Assembly (NCBI RefSeq): GCF_009766105.1
Contig: NZ_LMUH01000025.1
Coordinates: 132,648-196,647 of the forward strand
Direction: 5' to 3'
DNA length: 64,000 nt
Source: Granulicella sp. S156
GTDB taxonomy: Bacteria; Acidobacteriota; Terriglobia; Terriglobales; Acidobacteriaceae
Below, piece by piece: positions 53,373 through 61,333 of the stretch. How positions within the stretch are numbered: position 1 is the first letter of the stretch; every line of letters starts with the position of its first letter. The translations under genes were made by a program, and so were the position numbers. The notes beneath the pieces are model-generated. The model worked only from the letters and a program-made list of their open reading frames with translations, did not search any database and was not told where the DNA came from.

Positions 53373-53888
53373 CTACGGATGTTCCTTTGAATCGTCGGAG
53401 GTTGCCTTTACCGGCCTCTCGCCGAGTCTCGACTTCGCAGTCTCCAACCGGCCTACGGCTGGAACCATCTCGCCGGCCTTGGCGAGTCCAAAACGAGGCA
53501 TATTGGCATAAACGCACTCGTATCCCCCAGCCGGGACCAGATAGCTCTCATGGAAGATGCCCAGAGCTCCATTCCCGCCGATCCTCCGATTGAACTCAGC
53601 CCACGCGGGTAGATGTTCCTTGTCCCGAGCGTGCGCGTACGCATGAAGATGTTCGAACGAGCGCCAATACTGCACGACCATCAGAGTCCGTCCGCTCACA
53701 AAGGTTCGAGCGTCCAGCATGCCCAACTCAGGATGCTGAAATAGCTCCTTCAACATCCGCGGCATGGCCAGCACAACCGGAAGCCATTTGTGAATCAGAA
53801 AAATTCGATTGAAACGCATCCCAATCATAAAGACGACGAAGTCGCCTTCTATCTGCGCCGCGTATCGACCCTTATGAACTGAAACCAT
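53373..53888 (-). CDS. DUF4188 family protein
   Basis: A 171-residue DUF4188 protein with a dimeric alpha/beta-barrel-like fold related to small heme-free monooxygenases. Signature blocks: EGDFVVFMIGMRFNR (about 14-28), KWLPVVLAMPRMLKEL, MVVQYWRSFEHLHAYAHARD and NGALGIFHESYLVPAGGYEC. AAGGGG lies 8 nt before the ATG. Function unestablished. It starts 68 bp upstream of hspR and may be read through into it. Confidence 0.87.
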   Translation of the reverse strand: MVSVHKGRYAAQIEGDFVVFMIGMRFNRIFLIHKWLPVVLAMPRMLKELFQHPELGMLDARTFVSGRTLMVVQYWRSFEHLHAYAHARDKEHLPAWAEFNRRIGGNGALGIFHESYLVPAGGYECVYANMPRFGLAKAGEMVPAVGRLETAKSRLGERPVKATSDDSKEHP

Positions 53889-53921
53889 AACGCCACCCCT
53901 TAAACCCGGCTAGCAATCACC

Positions 53922-53953
53922 GCACCTGCAAAGGTCATTGCCTTTGCAGGTGC
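53922..53953. other. Hairpin in the leader of the DUF4188 gene
   Basis: A 13-bp perfect stem (GCACCTGCAAAGG / CCTTTGCAGGTGC) with a 6-nt loop, 34 bp upstream of the DUF4188 start. On the plus strand it is followed by CGTTGCTTGTTTTT and so could terminate plus-strand transcripts, but no plus-strand gene precedes it. It may be an mRNA leader structure. Confidence 0.5.
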
Positions 53954-54080
53954 CGTTGCTTGTTTTTCGCCGTCATCCTGAAGCGTAGCTGAAGGACCCC
54001 CGAATTTGTGGTGGCACGAACGAAATGGAGCGGAATCGCTCTATCACTACAGTTGCACTTACAAAGCTGCCCCCAATATC

Positions 54081-54200
54081 TGTCATGCGGAGAAACCCCT
54101 TGATGCAGAGCGTGATGCAAATGTTTGTGGCGCGCTTTGCGTCTAGAAACCCCTGTATTTTCTGGATGCTTGTACTACTGGAGAAGCTAAAAGGGGACGC
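54081..54200 (+). repeat. Dispersed intergenic repeat, copy D
   Basis: The 60 bp at 54101-54160 are identical to copy A except for one base, with related flanks (CTGTCATGCGGAGAAACCCC before, AGGGGAC after). It lies in the 673-bp gap between DUF4188 and dnaJ, preceded by a TCATCCTGAAGCGTAGCTGA-type repeat at 53969. Confidence 0.75.
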
Positions 54201-54301
54201 TGTATTACCTTGCGCCCCACAAATATTTGCATCACAGGCTTAAGAGAAAGATCCGGTTCCAGGCACTAGACAGGTCCTTGCCTTGAAGGGGAGGGGCTTC
54301 A

Positions 54302-54470
54302 GAGGGTGCTGAAAAAGTCTAGCTTTGTGAGCAGTTAGAAATTGCTTCGAAATAACGACTCTCCAGAAGGCCCTACAAACGACGTTTGCGAAATCTTTGA
54401 GGGTTTTACATACGCAAAGTACACAGCAAAAATCGTCTTCAGTGAAGTCATCGACTTTTTCAGCAACCTC
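54302..54470. mobile_element. 169-bp MITE-like element inserted in a REP palindrome
   Basis: Terminal inverted repeats of 18 bp (GAGGGTGCTGAAAAAGTC and, inverted, GAGGTTGCTGAAAAAGTC) match at 17 of 18 positions. The flanks carry a 4-bp direct repeat TTCA (54298-54301 and 54471-54474). Joining the flanks gives GGGGC-TTCA-GCCCC, a REP-type hairpin, so the target was its loop. The interior has no gene. TIRs of the GCTGAAAAAGTC type suggest mobilisation by a full-size insertion sequence elsewhere. Confidence 0.8.
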
Positions 54471-54561
54471 TTCAGCCCCGCCGTCAGGGTATCGCCATAA
54501 AAGCGGCTTCAGCCGCGGAGGGAACGATGCTACAGCTACAGCAGGCCAATGCTGCGTGTGA

Positions 54562-55773
54562 TCACACCTCCGCCAGCATCGCTTCCCGCGGATCCTCCGG
54601 GTTCAACTTCTGCAACTCCCTCAAAATCTCCTTCGAGCGCTCATCCTGCACCTTCGGCACAACGATCTTCACCTCGACGATCTGATCGCCACGCTGGCCT
54701 TCACGTGTCGCACTGGCAACACCCTTCTCACGCATCCGCAGCTTCTGCCCGGTCTGCGTTCCCGGCGGAATCTTCAACTGCGCACGCCCCGCCTGGGTAC
54801 CCACGCCATCGATCGTCGGAACATCGATCTTCGCGCCCAGCGCAGCCTCCATCACCGTCACCGGTACGCTGACGTGAATGTCATCCCCCGAGCGATGAAA
54901 CAGCTTATGTCCACCCACCTTGATGATGAGGTAGAGATCCCCTGCAGCCGCACCCTCCGTCCCCGCATTGCCCTTGCCCGCCAGCCGAATCCGCTGGCCA
55001 TCGCGCGTACCCGGCTTGATACGAAACTCCAGCGGCTCACGCTTCGTGACAACCCCAGCCCCATCGCAAGTACGGCAAGCGTTCTGCACCTTGCCCGAGC
55101 CTCCGCAGCGTGGGCACTGGATGTTGAACTTCATCCGCCCGCCCATCTGCGTTACCTGGCCTGAACCGTGGCACTCGGGGCACTCCATGCTCCCGCCTAC
55201 GACGGCCCGTCCCTTACACGTCGGGCACTGCTCCTGGCGCTGAATCTCCAGCCGGGTCACACCGCCGCGAATCGCCGTCCAAAAGTCGATCTCCACCTGG
55301 TATTCGAGGTCGGTCCCCGGCTGCGGTCCCCGTGGCTGGCGGCCTCCGTTGAACATGCCGCTGAACACATCCCGAAAGCTCCCGCCGAAGCCCTCACTCT
55401 CCGCACGCGACGCGCGACTGCCGCCCTGAAAGCCGGAAAAGTCGAAGCCGCCGAAATCAATCGGAACATCCTGCCCTCCGCCAGCCTGTGCTCTACCACC
55501 GCCTCCACCCCGCGCATAAGCCTCAGCCGTCGCCGGGTCGATGTTGTCCGAATAGAAGCCGACCTGGTCATAGATCTTGCGCTTCTTGTCCTCGCTCAAT
55601 ACATCGTTAGCTTCGGAGATCTCTTTGAACTTCTCCTCAGCCTTCTTGTCACCGGGATTTACGTCCGGATGATACTTGCGCGCGAGTTTGCGAAACGCCT
55701 TGCGGATATCATCCGAGGTTGCTGTCTTCTTCACGCCTAGCGTGCCGTAATAGTCTTTTGTCTGTGTCGCCAT
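54562..55773 (-). CDS. dnaJ: Chaperone DnaJ (type I)
   Basis: A 403-residue type I J-protein, co-chaperone of DnaK. J domain 8-75 with the HPD motif (ARKYHPDVNPGD), a Gly/Phe-rich linker (about 86-145: GGFDFSGFQGG, GFGGSFRDVFSG), and four CxxCxGxG-type zinc motifs (CPTCKGRA, CPECHGSG, CPRCGGSG, CRTCDGAG; the first is slightly divergent), then the C-terminal substrate-binding domains. The ATG at 55773 has AGAGG 7 nt upstream. It begins only 12 bp after higA, so it is probably transcribed with the toxin-antitoxin genes or from a promoter inside them. Confidence 0.95.
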   Translation of the reverse strand: MATQTKDYYGTLGVKKTATSDDIRKAFRKLARKYHPDVNPGDKKAEEKFKEISEANDVLSEDKKRKIYDQVGFYSDNIDPATAEAYARGGGGGRAQAGGGQDVPIDFGGFDFSGFQGGSRASRAESEGFGGSFRDVFSGMFNGGRQPRGPQPGTDLEYQVEIDFWTAIRGGVTRLEIQRQEQCPTCKGRAVVGGSMECPECHGSGQVTQMGGRMKFNIQCPRCGGSGKVQNACRTCDGAGVVTKREPLEFRIKPGTRDGQRIRLAGKGNAGTEGAAAGDLYLIIKVGGHKLFHRSGDDIHVSVPVTVMEAALGAKIDVPTIDGVGTQAGRAQLKIPPGTQTGQKLRMREKGVASATREGQRGDQIVEVKIVVPKVQDERSKEILRELQKLNPEDPREAMLAEV

Positions 55774-55785
55774 CTGCAAACCTCT

Positions 55786-56163
55786 TTAAGCCGTCCGTGC
55801 AAGCAAAACGCCCTGAGCATCTACGGGGGCCGGCTCAATTTTCATCATCCCTGCAGCGTCGCGTGCATCCCGCGCAAGTTCCAATTCAAATCGCCCCTGC
55901 AGGTTGATCCAGAACTCAGGACCGGTTCGAAAATACTCTCCGAGCCTGATTGCCGTATCCCCCGAGATTCCCCGTCGCTCGTTCACAATCTCGCCGATGC
56001 GCGTTGCCGGAACGCCCAGCGCAAGCGCGAGTGCGTTCGCGCTTAACCCCAGAGGGACGAGAAATTCCTCGCGCAACATCTCCCCCGGATGGACAGGAGG
56101 CATTCGCTTCGACGCTTTCTTTGAAGGAGAACTCTTAGTGATAATCCGTGACTTCGACATCAT
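55786..56163 (-). CDS. higA: HigA-type antitoxin
   Basis: A 125-residue XRE-family antitoxin: VHPGEMLREEFLVPLGLSAN, ALALALGVPATRIGEIVNER, RGISGDTAIRLGEYFRTGPE and FWINLQGRFELELARD are the classic HigA blocks (about 24-97). It would neutralise HigB and repress the operon. Its ATG lies inside the end of higB (29-nt overlap) with GAGGGG upstream; a second ATG follows at once. The N-terminus is extended by a basic stretch (SKSRIITKSSPSKKASKR), longer than usual for the family. Confidence 0.9.
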   Translation of the reverse strand: MMSKSRIITKSSPSKKASKRMPPVHPGEMLREEFLVPLGLSANALALALGVPATRIGEIVNERRGISGDTAIRLGEYFRTGPEFWINLQGRFELELARDARDAAGMMKIEPAPVDAQGVLLARTA

Positions 56164-56413
56164 AGGGACGCCCCTCTTTCCATGTGAAACAGATTCGAAA
56201 CTGATCGTTCACGCGAATGCCGTGCTGTCCTGCACGATCCCCACGCAATAATTCCAGCCGATTCCCCGGTGGGGACCGCAGCTTGTCGACGGAAATCGCC
56301 GCATCGATTTCCAGAAGCTTCCGAAGAATGATCCGTGCAAGCGGGCCGAAGCGTCGGCTCGGTTCGCGTTCAAAGATGCGTCTTGTCTCGTCGTCCTTGA
56401 AGCTGCCGATCAC
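56135..56413 (-). CDS. higB: HigB-type toxin (RelE/ParE superfamily)
   Basis: A 92-residue HigB: MIGSFKDDETRRIFERE at the start, then LRSPPGNRLELLRGDRAGQH and GIRVNDQFRICFTWKEG (about 46-80), and DVEVTDYH at the end. HigB toxins cleave mRNA on the ribosome. The toxin gene comes first and overlaps the antitoxin, as in other higBA operons. No promoter is resolved in the 24 bp between it and the glycosylase gene upstream, so the promoter may lie in that gene. Confidence 0.9.
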   Translation of the reverse strand: MIGSFKDDETRRIFEREPSRRFGPLARIILRKLLEIDAAISVDKLRSPPGNRLELLRGDRAGQHGIRVNDQFRICFTWKEGRPYDVEVTDYH

Positions 56414-56437
56414 ACGGTCAGCATATCACGTTATGCG

Positions 56438-57337
56438 TTATACGCTGACCGTTGCATCAGCCTGGCACACCGGGCACCAATACAACGTCCGCCCCGCCAC
56501 ATCCTTGCGCAGAATCTTCGTCCCACACACAAAGCACGGCTTGCCATGCCGCCGGTAGACATAATGTGCCTCTTCCTTCAGCGGCTTCCCCGTCTTGTGT
56601 GGGCGATCCTTCGGCTTCGTCGTCACAATCCGGCGATCGACCATGCCTGCACGTAGCAACGGAATCGAATCTTTCCATATCGCCTGCAGACTCTTCAGCG
56701 CCACCGTTCGGCCCTCGACAAACGGACTCAACCGCGCCCGAAACAACAACTCTGCGCGATAGATGTTCCCAATGCCCGAGATCACATCCTGCTGCATCAG
56801 CAGCACCCCGATCGGCGTCTTCGCCTTTGCGATGTGCTCGAATGCCGGCTTAGGATCGTCGCCATCGAGCGGGTCTGGCCCAAGCCTCGCGAGCAACGCT
56901 TCCCACTGGGCATCGGTCCATAAGCTGCAGTCCGAAGCCCCACGCAACTCCAGCCAGTCAATCTCCTCCGGAGGGGTCGGGTTCGACCCATCATCACTGG
57001 AGTACCACCCATGCCGCTTGCTCGACTCCGCTGCCTCCTTGCGAGCCTTCGCCCCCACAGGCCACATACGCACCCGTAGCGCTCCGCGCTCCTCCGGCAG
57101 CGGCATCTGCCCCTCGGTCCAGTCGCCGTAACGCCCCAGATGCACATGCAGAATACGGTCCTTGCCGAAGACATAGCCAAGATGCTTGCCCTTCGCCATC
57201 ACCCGCTCCAGCTTGCGGCCATCGAGCGCGTCGGCATCACGAAAGCGTCCATTCGGAGCCTCCACATGCATCTTCTTCCCAACAAATGCGGTAGTATGCC
57301 GCTCAGCCCAGCGATGAATCTCATTGCCTTCAGGCAT
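56438..57337 (-). CDS. Fpg/Nei family DNA glycosylase (endonuclease VIII-like)
   Basis: A 299-residue base-excision repair glycosylase/AP lyase. The N-terminal MPEGNEIHRWA gives the catalytic Pro2 and Glu3; PEGNEIH-type starts are typical of Nei2-like enzymes rather than Fpg. The helix-two-turn-helix lies around VLLMQQDVISGIGNIYRAEL (about 177-196). The C-terminal zinc finger has four cysteines (CFVCGTKILRKDVAGRTLYW, then CPVC). AAGGAGAG precedes the ATG. Oxidised pyrimidines are the likely substrates. Confidence 0.9.
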   Translation of the reverse strand: MPEGNEIHRWAERHTTAFVGKKMHVEAPNGRFRDADALDGRKLERVMAKGKHLGYVFGKDRILHVHLGRYGDWTEGQMPLPEERGALRVRMWPVGAKARKEAAESSKRHGWYSSDDGSNPTPPEEIDWLELRGASDCSLWTDAQWEALLARLGPDPLDGDDPKPAFEHIAKAKTPIGVLLMQQDVISGIGNIYRAELLFRARLSPFVEGRTVALKSLQAIWKDSIPLLRAGMVDRRIVTTKPKDRPHKTGKPLKEEAHYVYRRHGKPCFVCGTKILRKDVAGRTLYWCPVCQADATVSV

Positions 57338-57428
57338 CGACTCTCCTTGAATCCACTAGGAGCAGCAAGGGCCGCGTCTCGCGTCAGAAACCCGCAGAGC
57401 CGCGGCCCACAGTGCTGCAACTTCTAAC

Positions 57429-57686
57429 TTAGTTCCACACCTGGTTGGCCCTGATCGACTCCACGTTGAACACCTGGTCCGGCTCGACTTCGCGCATATG
57501 AGACGCGAAGTGCTCCGCCTCTTCCCGTGTGCCGAACATGCTGCGGTTATAGAGCTTGCCCGCACGCAGCGCATCGCAGCGCCACAGGATAGGGCTCACG
57601 TGATTCCCACCCAGACCGAGATCCCAGTTCACCATCCCCGGCCATACTTCATCGCGTCTGTTGTCGTTCGCTCCCTGATTTGTCAT
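57429..57686 (-). CDS. Small conserved hypothetical protein
   Basis: An 85-residue soluble protein (NWDLGLGGNHVSPILWRCDA, LYNRSMFGTREEAEHFASHM, VFNVESIRANQVW) with AAGGGG upstream of the ATG. The good ribosome-binding site and composition support a real gene. No domain recognised. It lies between the glycosylase gene and dnaK on the same strand. Confidence 0.7.
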   Translation of the reverse strand: MTNQGANDNRRDEVWPGMVNWDLGLGGNHVSPILWRCDALRAGKLYNRSMFGTREEAEHFASHMREVEPDQVFNVESIRANQVWN

Positions 57687-57814
57687 CGCAGCACCCCTTT
57701 CTACGTCGTGATACGTTCAGGCCTACCTTATAAGACACCAAATCTGCAATTTTGATTCGTCTATTCCAAAAGTGTGCAGAAGCAGATTCCTCCCACCCGG
57801 CCCTCGAAAATAAA

Positions 57815-57863
57815 AAAAGCAAAAAACAGCGAGGAGGAGACTCCAGCTTCGAAGCTCCTCCTC
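57815..57863 (-). terminator. Rho-independent terminator of dnaK
   Basis: On the minus strand GAGGAGGAG, a 15-nt loop that itself folds, CTCCTCCTC, then GCTGTTTTTTGCTTTTTTTA. It lies 36 bp after the dnaK stop. Confidence 0.88.
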
Positions 57864-57898
57864 TTATTACGCGTAACACCCACAATTAGTTCGATGCG

Positions 57899-59815
57899 TT
57901 ATTTGCGATCTGTGTCCACATACTCCGCGTCGATCACACCTTCGTCCTTTTTCGGCTCTTCTGCCGCAGCTGCGCCAGCTTCACCTTCAGCAGGAGGTGC
58001 ACCCGCCGCCGCATTCGCCTTGTAGAGCGCCTCGGCCAGCTTGTGGCTTGCCGTGGTCAGGCGCTCGCGAGCAGCGTTCAGCTCGGTCGCACCAGGATCG
58101 CCCGTGAGGGTCGTCTTGGCGTCGGCCAGGGCAGATTCCACTTCACCCTTGTCGGAGGCGTCAACCTTCTCGCCACCATCCTTCAGCATCTTCTCGACGT
58201 TGTAGACCATCGAGTCGAGCTGATTGCGAGCCTCGATCTTCTCCTTGGCTTCCTTGTCCTCGGCAGCATGTGCCTCGGCTTCCTTAGCCATGCGCTCGAC
58301 CTCTTCCTTGCTCAGACCCGAAGAGCTGGTGATCGTGATCTTCTGGTCCTTGCCGGTCGCATTGTCCTTGGCCGTCACATTCAGGATGCCGTTCGCATCG
58401 ATGTCGAAGGTGACCTCGATCTGCGGCACGCCACGCGGAGCCGGAGGAATTCCGCTCAGCTTGAACTTGCCCAGCGTACGGTTCTGGTTCGCCATCGGAC
58501 GCTCGCCCTGCAGCACGTGAACCTCAACCTCGGTCTGCGAATCCGCAGCCGTCGAGAAGGTCTCCGTCTTCTTGGTCGGGATGGTCGTGTTGCGCGGAAT
58601 CATTCCCGTCGCCACACCGCCCATCGTCTCGATGCTGAGAGTCAGCGGAGTCACATCGAGCAGCAGCAGGTCCTTCACATCGCCCGCCAGCACGCCCGCC
58701 TGCACCGCCGCGCCAATGGCCACGACTTCATCAGGATTGACGCCCTTGTGCGGCTCTTTGCCGAACAGCTCTTTGACCAACTGCTGAATCTTCGGCATGC
58801 GCGTCTGGCCACCGACGAGAACCACCTCGTCGATCTTGGAAGCGTCAATGCCCGCATCCTTCAACGCCTGCTTGCAAGGTCCAATCGACTTCTGCAACAG
58901 ATCGTCGACCAGGCTCTCGAGCTTCGCACGGCTCAGCGTACGAACCAGATGCTTCGGTCCGCTCGCATCGGCCGTAATGAACGGCAGGTTGATCTCGGTC
59001 TCCTGTGCCGTCGAGAGCTCGATCTTGGCGCGTTCAGCAGCATCCTTCAAGCGCTGCAGTGCCATCTCGTTGCCCTTCGAGGTCAGGTCCAGACCGCTTT
59101 CGTTCTTGAACTCGCTGATGAGCCAATCCACGATGCGCTGGTCGAGATTGTCGCCACCCAGATGGGTATCGCCATTGGTCGACTTCACTTCAATGACGCC
59201 ATCACCCACCTCAAGAATCGACACGTCGAACGTACCGCCGCCAAAGTCATACACGGCAATCGTCTCGTCCTTCTTCTTGTCGAGGCCGTAGGCCAACGCC
59301 GCCGCTGTCGGCTCGTTGACGATACGCTTGACGTCGAGACCGGCAATCTTGCCGGCATCCTTGGTCGCCTGCCGCTGTGCATCGTTGAAGTACGCCGGAA
59401 CGGTGATGACAGCCTCGGTCACCGAGGTACCCAGGTAGTCTTCCGCTGCCTTCTTCAGCTTCTGCAGGATCATCGCCGAAACCTCAGGCGCGGTGTACTC
59501 CTTGCCCTGCGCCAGCACGGCCAGGTGGTCACCCTGCGGCACCACTTTATAGGGCACCATCTTCATCTCGTCGTTCACTTCATTGACGCGACGGCCCATA
59601 AAACGCTTGATGGAGTAAACCGTATTCTCCGGATTGGTGATCGCCTGGCGCTTCGCAACCTGACCCACCAACCGCTCGCCACTCTTGGTAAACGCCACGA
59701 TGGATGGCGTCGTGCGCCCACCCTCTTCATTGGCAATGACCTTCGGCTCGCCGCCTTCCATCACGGCAACGCAACTATTTGTCGTTCCCAGATCGATACC
59801 GATAATCTTTCCCAT
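57899..59815 (-). CDS. dnaK: Chaperone DnaK (Hsp70)
   Basis: A 638-residue Hsp70. The ATPase domain (1 to about 385) opens with [20 protein letters not shown] and includes [20 protein letters not shown] and [20 protein letters not shown]; linker [20 protein letters not shown]; substrate domain to about 540; lid and acidic tail ending [14 protein letters not shown]. It folds proteins with DnaJ and GrpE; grpE is not in the window. The upstream region has a HAIR-like site, which fits HspR control. Confidence 0.98.
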   Translation of the reverse strand: MGKIIGIDLGTTNSCVAVMEGGEPKVIANEEGGRTTPSIVAFTKSGERLVGQVAKRQAITNPENTVYSIKRFMGRRVNEVNDEMKMVPYKVVPQGDHLAVLAQGKEYTAPEVSAMILQKLKKAAEDYLGTSVTEAVITVPAYFNDAQRQATKDAGKIAGLDVKRIVNEPTAAALAYGLDKKKDETIAVYDFGGGTFDVSILEVGDGVIEVKSTNGDTHLGGDNLDQRIVDWLISEFKNESGLDLTSKGNEMALQRLKDAAERAKIELSTAQETEINLPFITADASGPKHLVRTLSRAKLESLVDDLLQKSIGPCKQALKDAGIDASKIDEVVLVGGQTRMPKIQQLVKELFGKEPHKGVNPDEVVAIGAAVQAGVLAGDVKDLLLLDVTPLTLSIETMGGVATGMIPRNTTIPTKKTETFSTAADSQTEVEVHVLQGERPMANQNRTLGKFKLSGIPPAPRGVPQIEVTFDIDANGILNVTAKDNATGKDQKITITSSSGLSKEEVERMAKEAEAHAAEDKEAKEKIEARNQLDSMVYNVEKMLKDGGEKVDASDKGEVESALADAKTTLTGDPGATELNAARERLTTASHKLAEALYKANAAAGAPPAEGEAGAAAAEEPKKDEGVIDAEYVDTDRK

Positions 59816-59875
59816 AATCCTGTTCCCCTATGTGGGCCGTAGCCCGAACATCCCTTTATCCTCTCCATGCTCGCA

Positions 59876-59896
59876 TGTGAGTGACTTACTGTCAAC
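59876..59896. promoter_or_regulatory. Degenerate HAIR-like HspR site upstream of dnaK
   Basis: TGTGAGT-N7-TGTCAAC on the plus strand has the 7-7-7 spacing of the HspR operator (CTTGAGT-N7-ACTCAAG) and keeps TGAGT in one arm and TCAA in the other. It lies 61 bp upstream of the dnaK start and overlaps a TTGACA box read on the minus strand. The match is partial, so the call is tentative. Confidence 0.4.
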
Positions 59897-59971
59897 TTAT
59901 ATGATGCGGATTTTGCTTACAGGTTGCAGAAACGGCAGTTCGACTTTCAAATTTCCTTAACCACGACCGAT

Positions 59972-61249
59972 TTATGTCGTTTGCACCCGATCCCCGGGGT
60001 TCTTCCGGGTCAGGAAGTACGCCAGAAGGACCGTCGCCCCCACCACCCCTGCAACCCCCTCGGTCCCCGACAACCCCCGTGCTCCCCATCGGTTACCGCC
60101 CCAACCATCCAGGGCCAGCATATAGACGACCGGCACATTGCCCATCGAGTTGATGATCGAGTACCTTCCGCTGCCACTCTTCCCCGAGTTCCCCAAAAAC
60201 TCCAGGACGACCGCCGTAAACATCGCATAACAGGTGCCCACAGTAAACAGATACAGCATGACCCCCACATAGTAGGTAGAGGGTCTTAGCGGCCCCAGCC
60301 ACAGCACCCCCAGGGTCGCTGCATTGATCAGCGCTACGGTCAGATACGCCACCGATGCCCGAATCCGCGCCGGGATCAGCGTCGCCGCAAGCGATCCGAG
60401 AGCCATGAGCATCGCGCCGGCAATCCCGTTCATCCATGCGGTCTGCTGTCCGCCAACGCCATAGAACCGGGATACCCCGGGCAGGAGTCCCATCGCCGCC
60501 CCACTGCCGAGGGGAAACAGCAGCGTCAGCGTATAAGGAACAGCCTTCCAACGTAGAAAGGTCGATTTGAACTCCTCCCAGACCCTCAGCATGGTCTTGC
60601 CGAAGCTATTCTCGACGATCACCTCCTGCTTCGGCGCCGCCAGCGCCAGGAGTGCGGGCACCGCGATCAAAGCGCCGGTCACCCAGGCAAAAGCACCCGT
60701 CTTCAGCCTTCCACTCAGCATGATCAACACAAAGACAGACGTAGCCCCAAAAGCCAGCGATCCGCCCTGATAGAAGCTACCCGCCATACGCCGCGACCGT
60801 TCTGCCTGCAGAGCGCCCATAATGCCGCCGCAACTCGAAACCACCAACTGCGCAAAACACGCGCCAACAAACATAAGCGCAATCGCCAGCGGCGAGGAGA
60901 GACTCTTCTGCGTAAAAGCAGCCGCCATCAACACTCCCGAGACACCTGCCCCCACCAGCAGCCACGTCCTGCGGCGCATCAGGAAATCCGTGATCGGACT
61001 CCACAGGCAATAGATGATGGTCGGCAGTGTCAGCAGCGAGATGATCTGAGAACTCCGCAGGCCGGAGATTCCACGCGCACTCATCAGGTACGCGAGGACG
61101 CCTCCCTGAATGATTCCTGTCGCAACCACGGCATTCGGCGCGATCAGCAAGCCAAAGATCCAGGGCCGTTCTCTGGCCACGACTGCCCTGTCTTCGCTGT
61201 CGTCTAAAGCCACCATAACCTCTGCATCCGCCACCTCGATCTCGTTCAT
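59972..61249 (-). CDS. MFS transporter, AmpG-like
   Basis: A 425-residue major facilitator with about 12 membrane segments. The first part (FGLLIAPNAVVATGIIQGGV, YCLWSPITDFLMRRRTW) resembles the AmpG/PAT branch, whose members import muropeptides or acetyl-CoA-like compounds; loop motifs are weak and the substrate is unknown. GGAGG directly precedes the ATG (1-nt spacing), so the true start could be a GTG or ATG 20-35 nt downstream. It is divergent from the acyltransferase gene. Confidence 0.82.
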   Translation of the reverse strand: MNEIEVADAEVMVALDDSEDRAVVARERPWIFGLLIAPNAVVATGIIQGGVLAYLMSARGISGLRSSQIISLLTLPTIIYCLWSPITDFLMRRRTWLLVGAGVSGVLMAAAFTQKSLSSPLAIALMFVGACFAQLVVSSCGGIMGALQAERSRRMAGSFYQGGSLAFGATSVFVLIMLSGRLKTGAFAWVTGALIAVPALLALAAPKQEVIVENSFGKTMLRVWEEFKSTFLRWKAVPYTLTLLFPLGSGAAMGLLPGVSRFYGVGGQQTAWMNGIAGAMLMALGSLAATLIPARIRASVAYLTVALINAATLGVLWLGPLRPSTYYVGVMLYLFTVGTCYAMFTAVVLEFLGNSGKSGSGRYSIINSMGNVPVVYMLALDGWGGNRWGARGLSGTEGVAGVVGATVLLAYFLTRKNPGDRVQTT

Positions 61250-61333
61250 CCCTCCGAACCTACCATGCCGTGCAGACCTCAGTCATGGCTCCTGGTTTGA
61301 CTCTCCGTGTCTCACTCTCTACGCTTGCCAAGA

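Noticed and set aside
58043..59842. 599-codon open frame on the plus strand opposite dnaK
   Set aside because: Antisense shadow of a highly conserved, codon-biased gene; the composition is not protein-like and no ribosome-binding site is seen.
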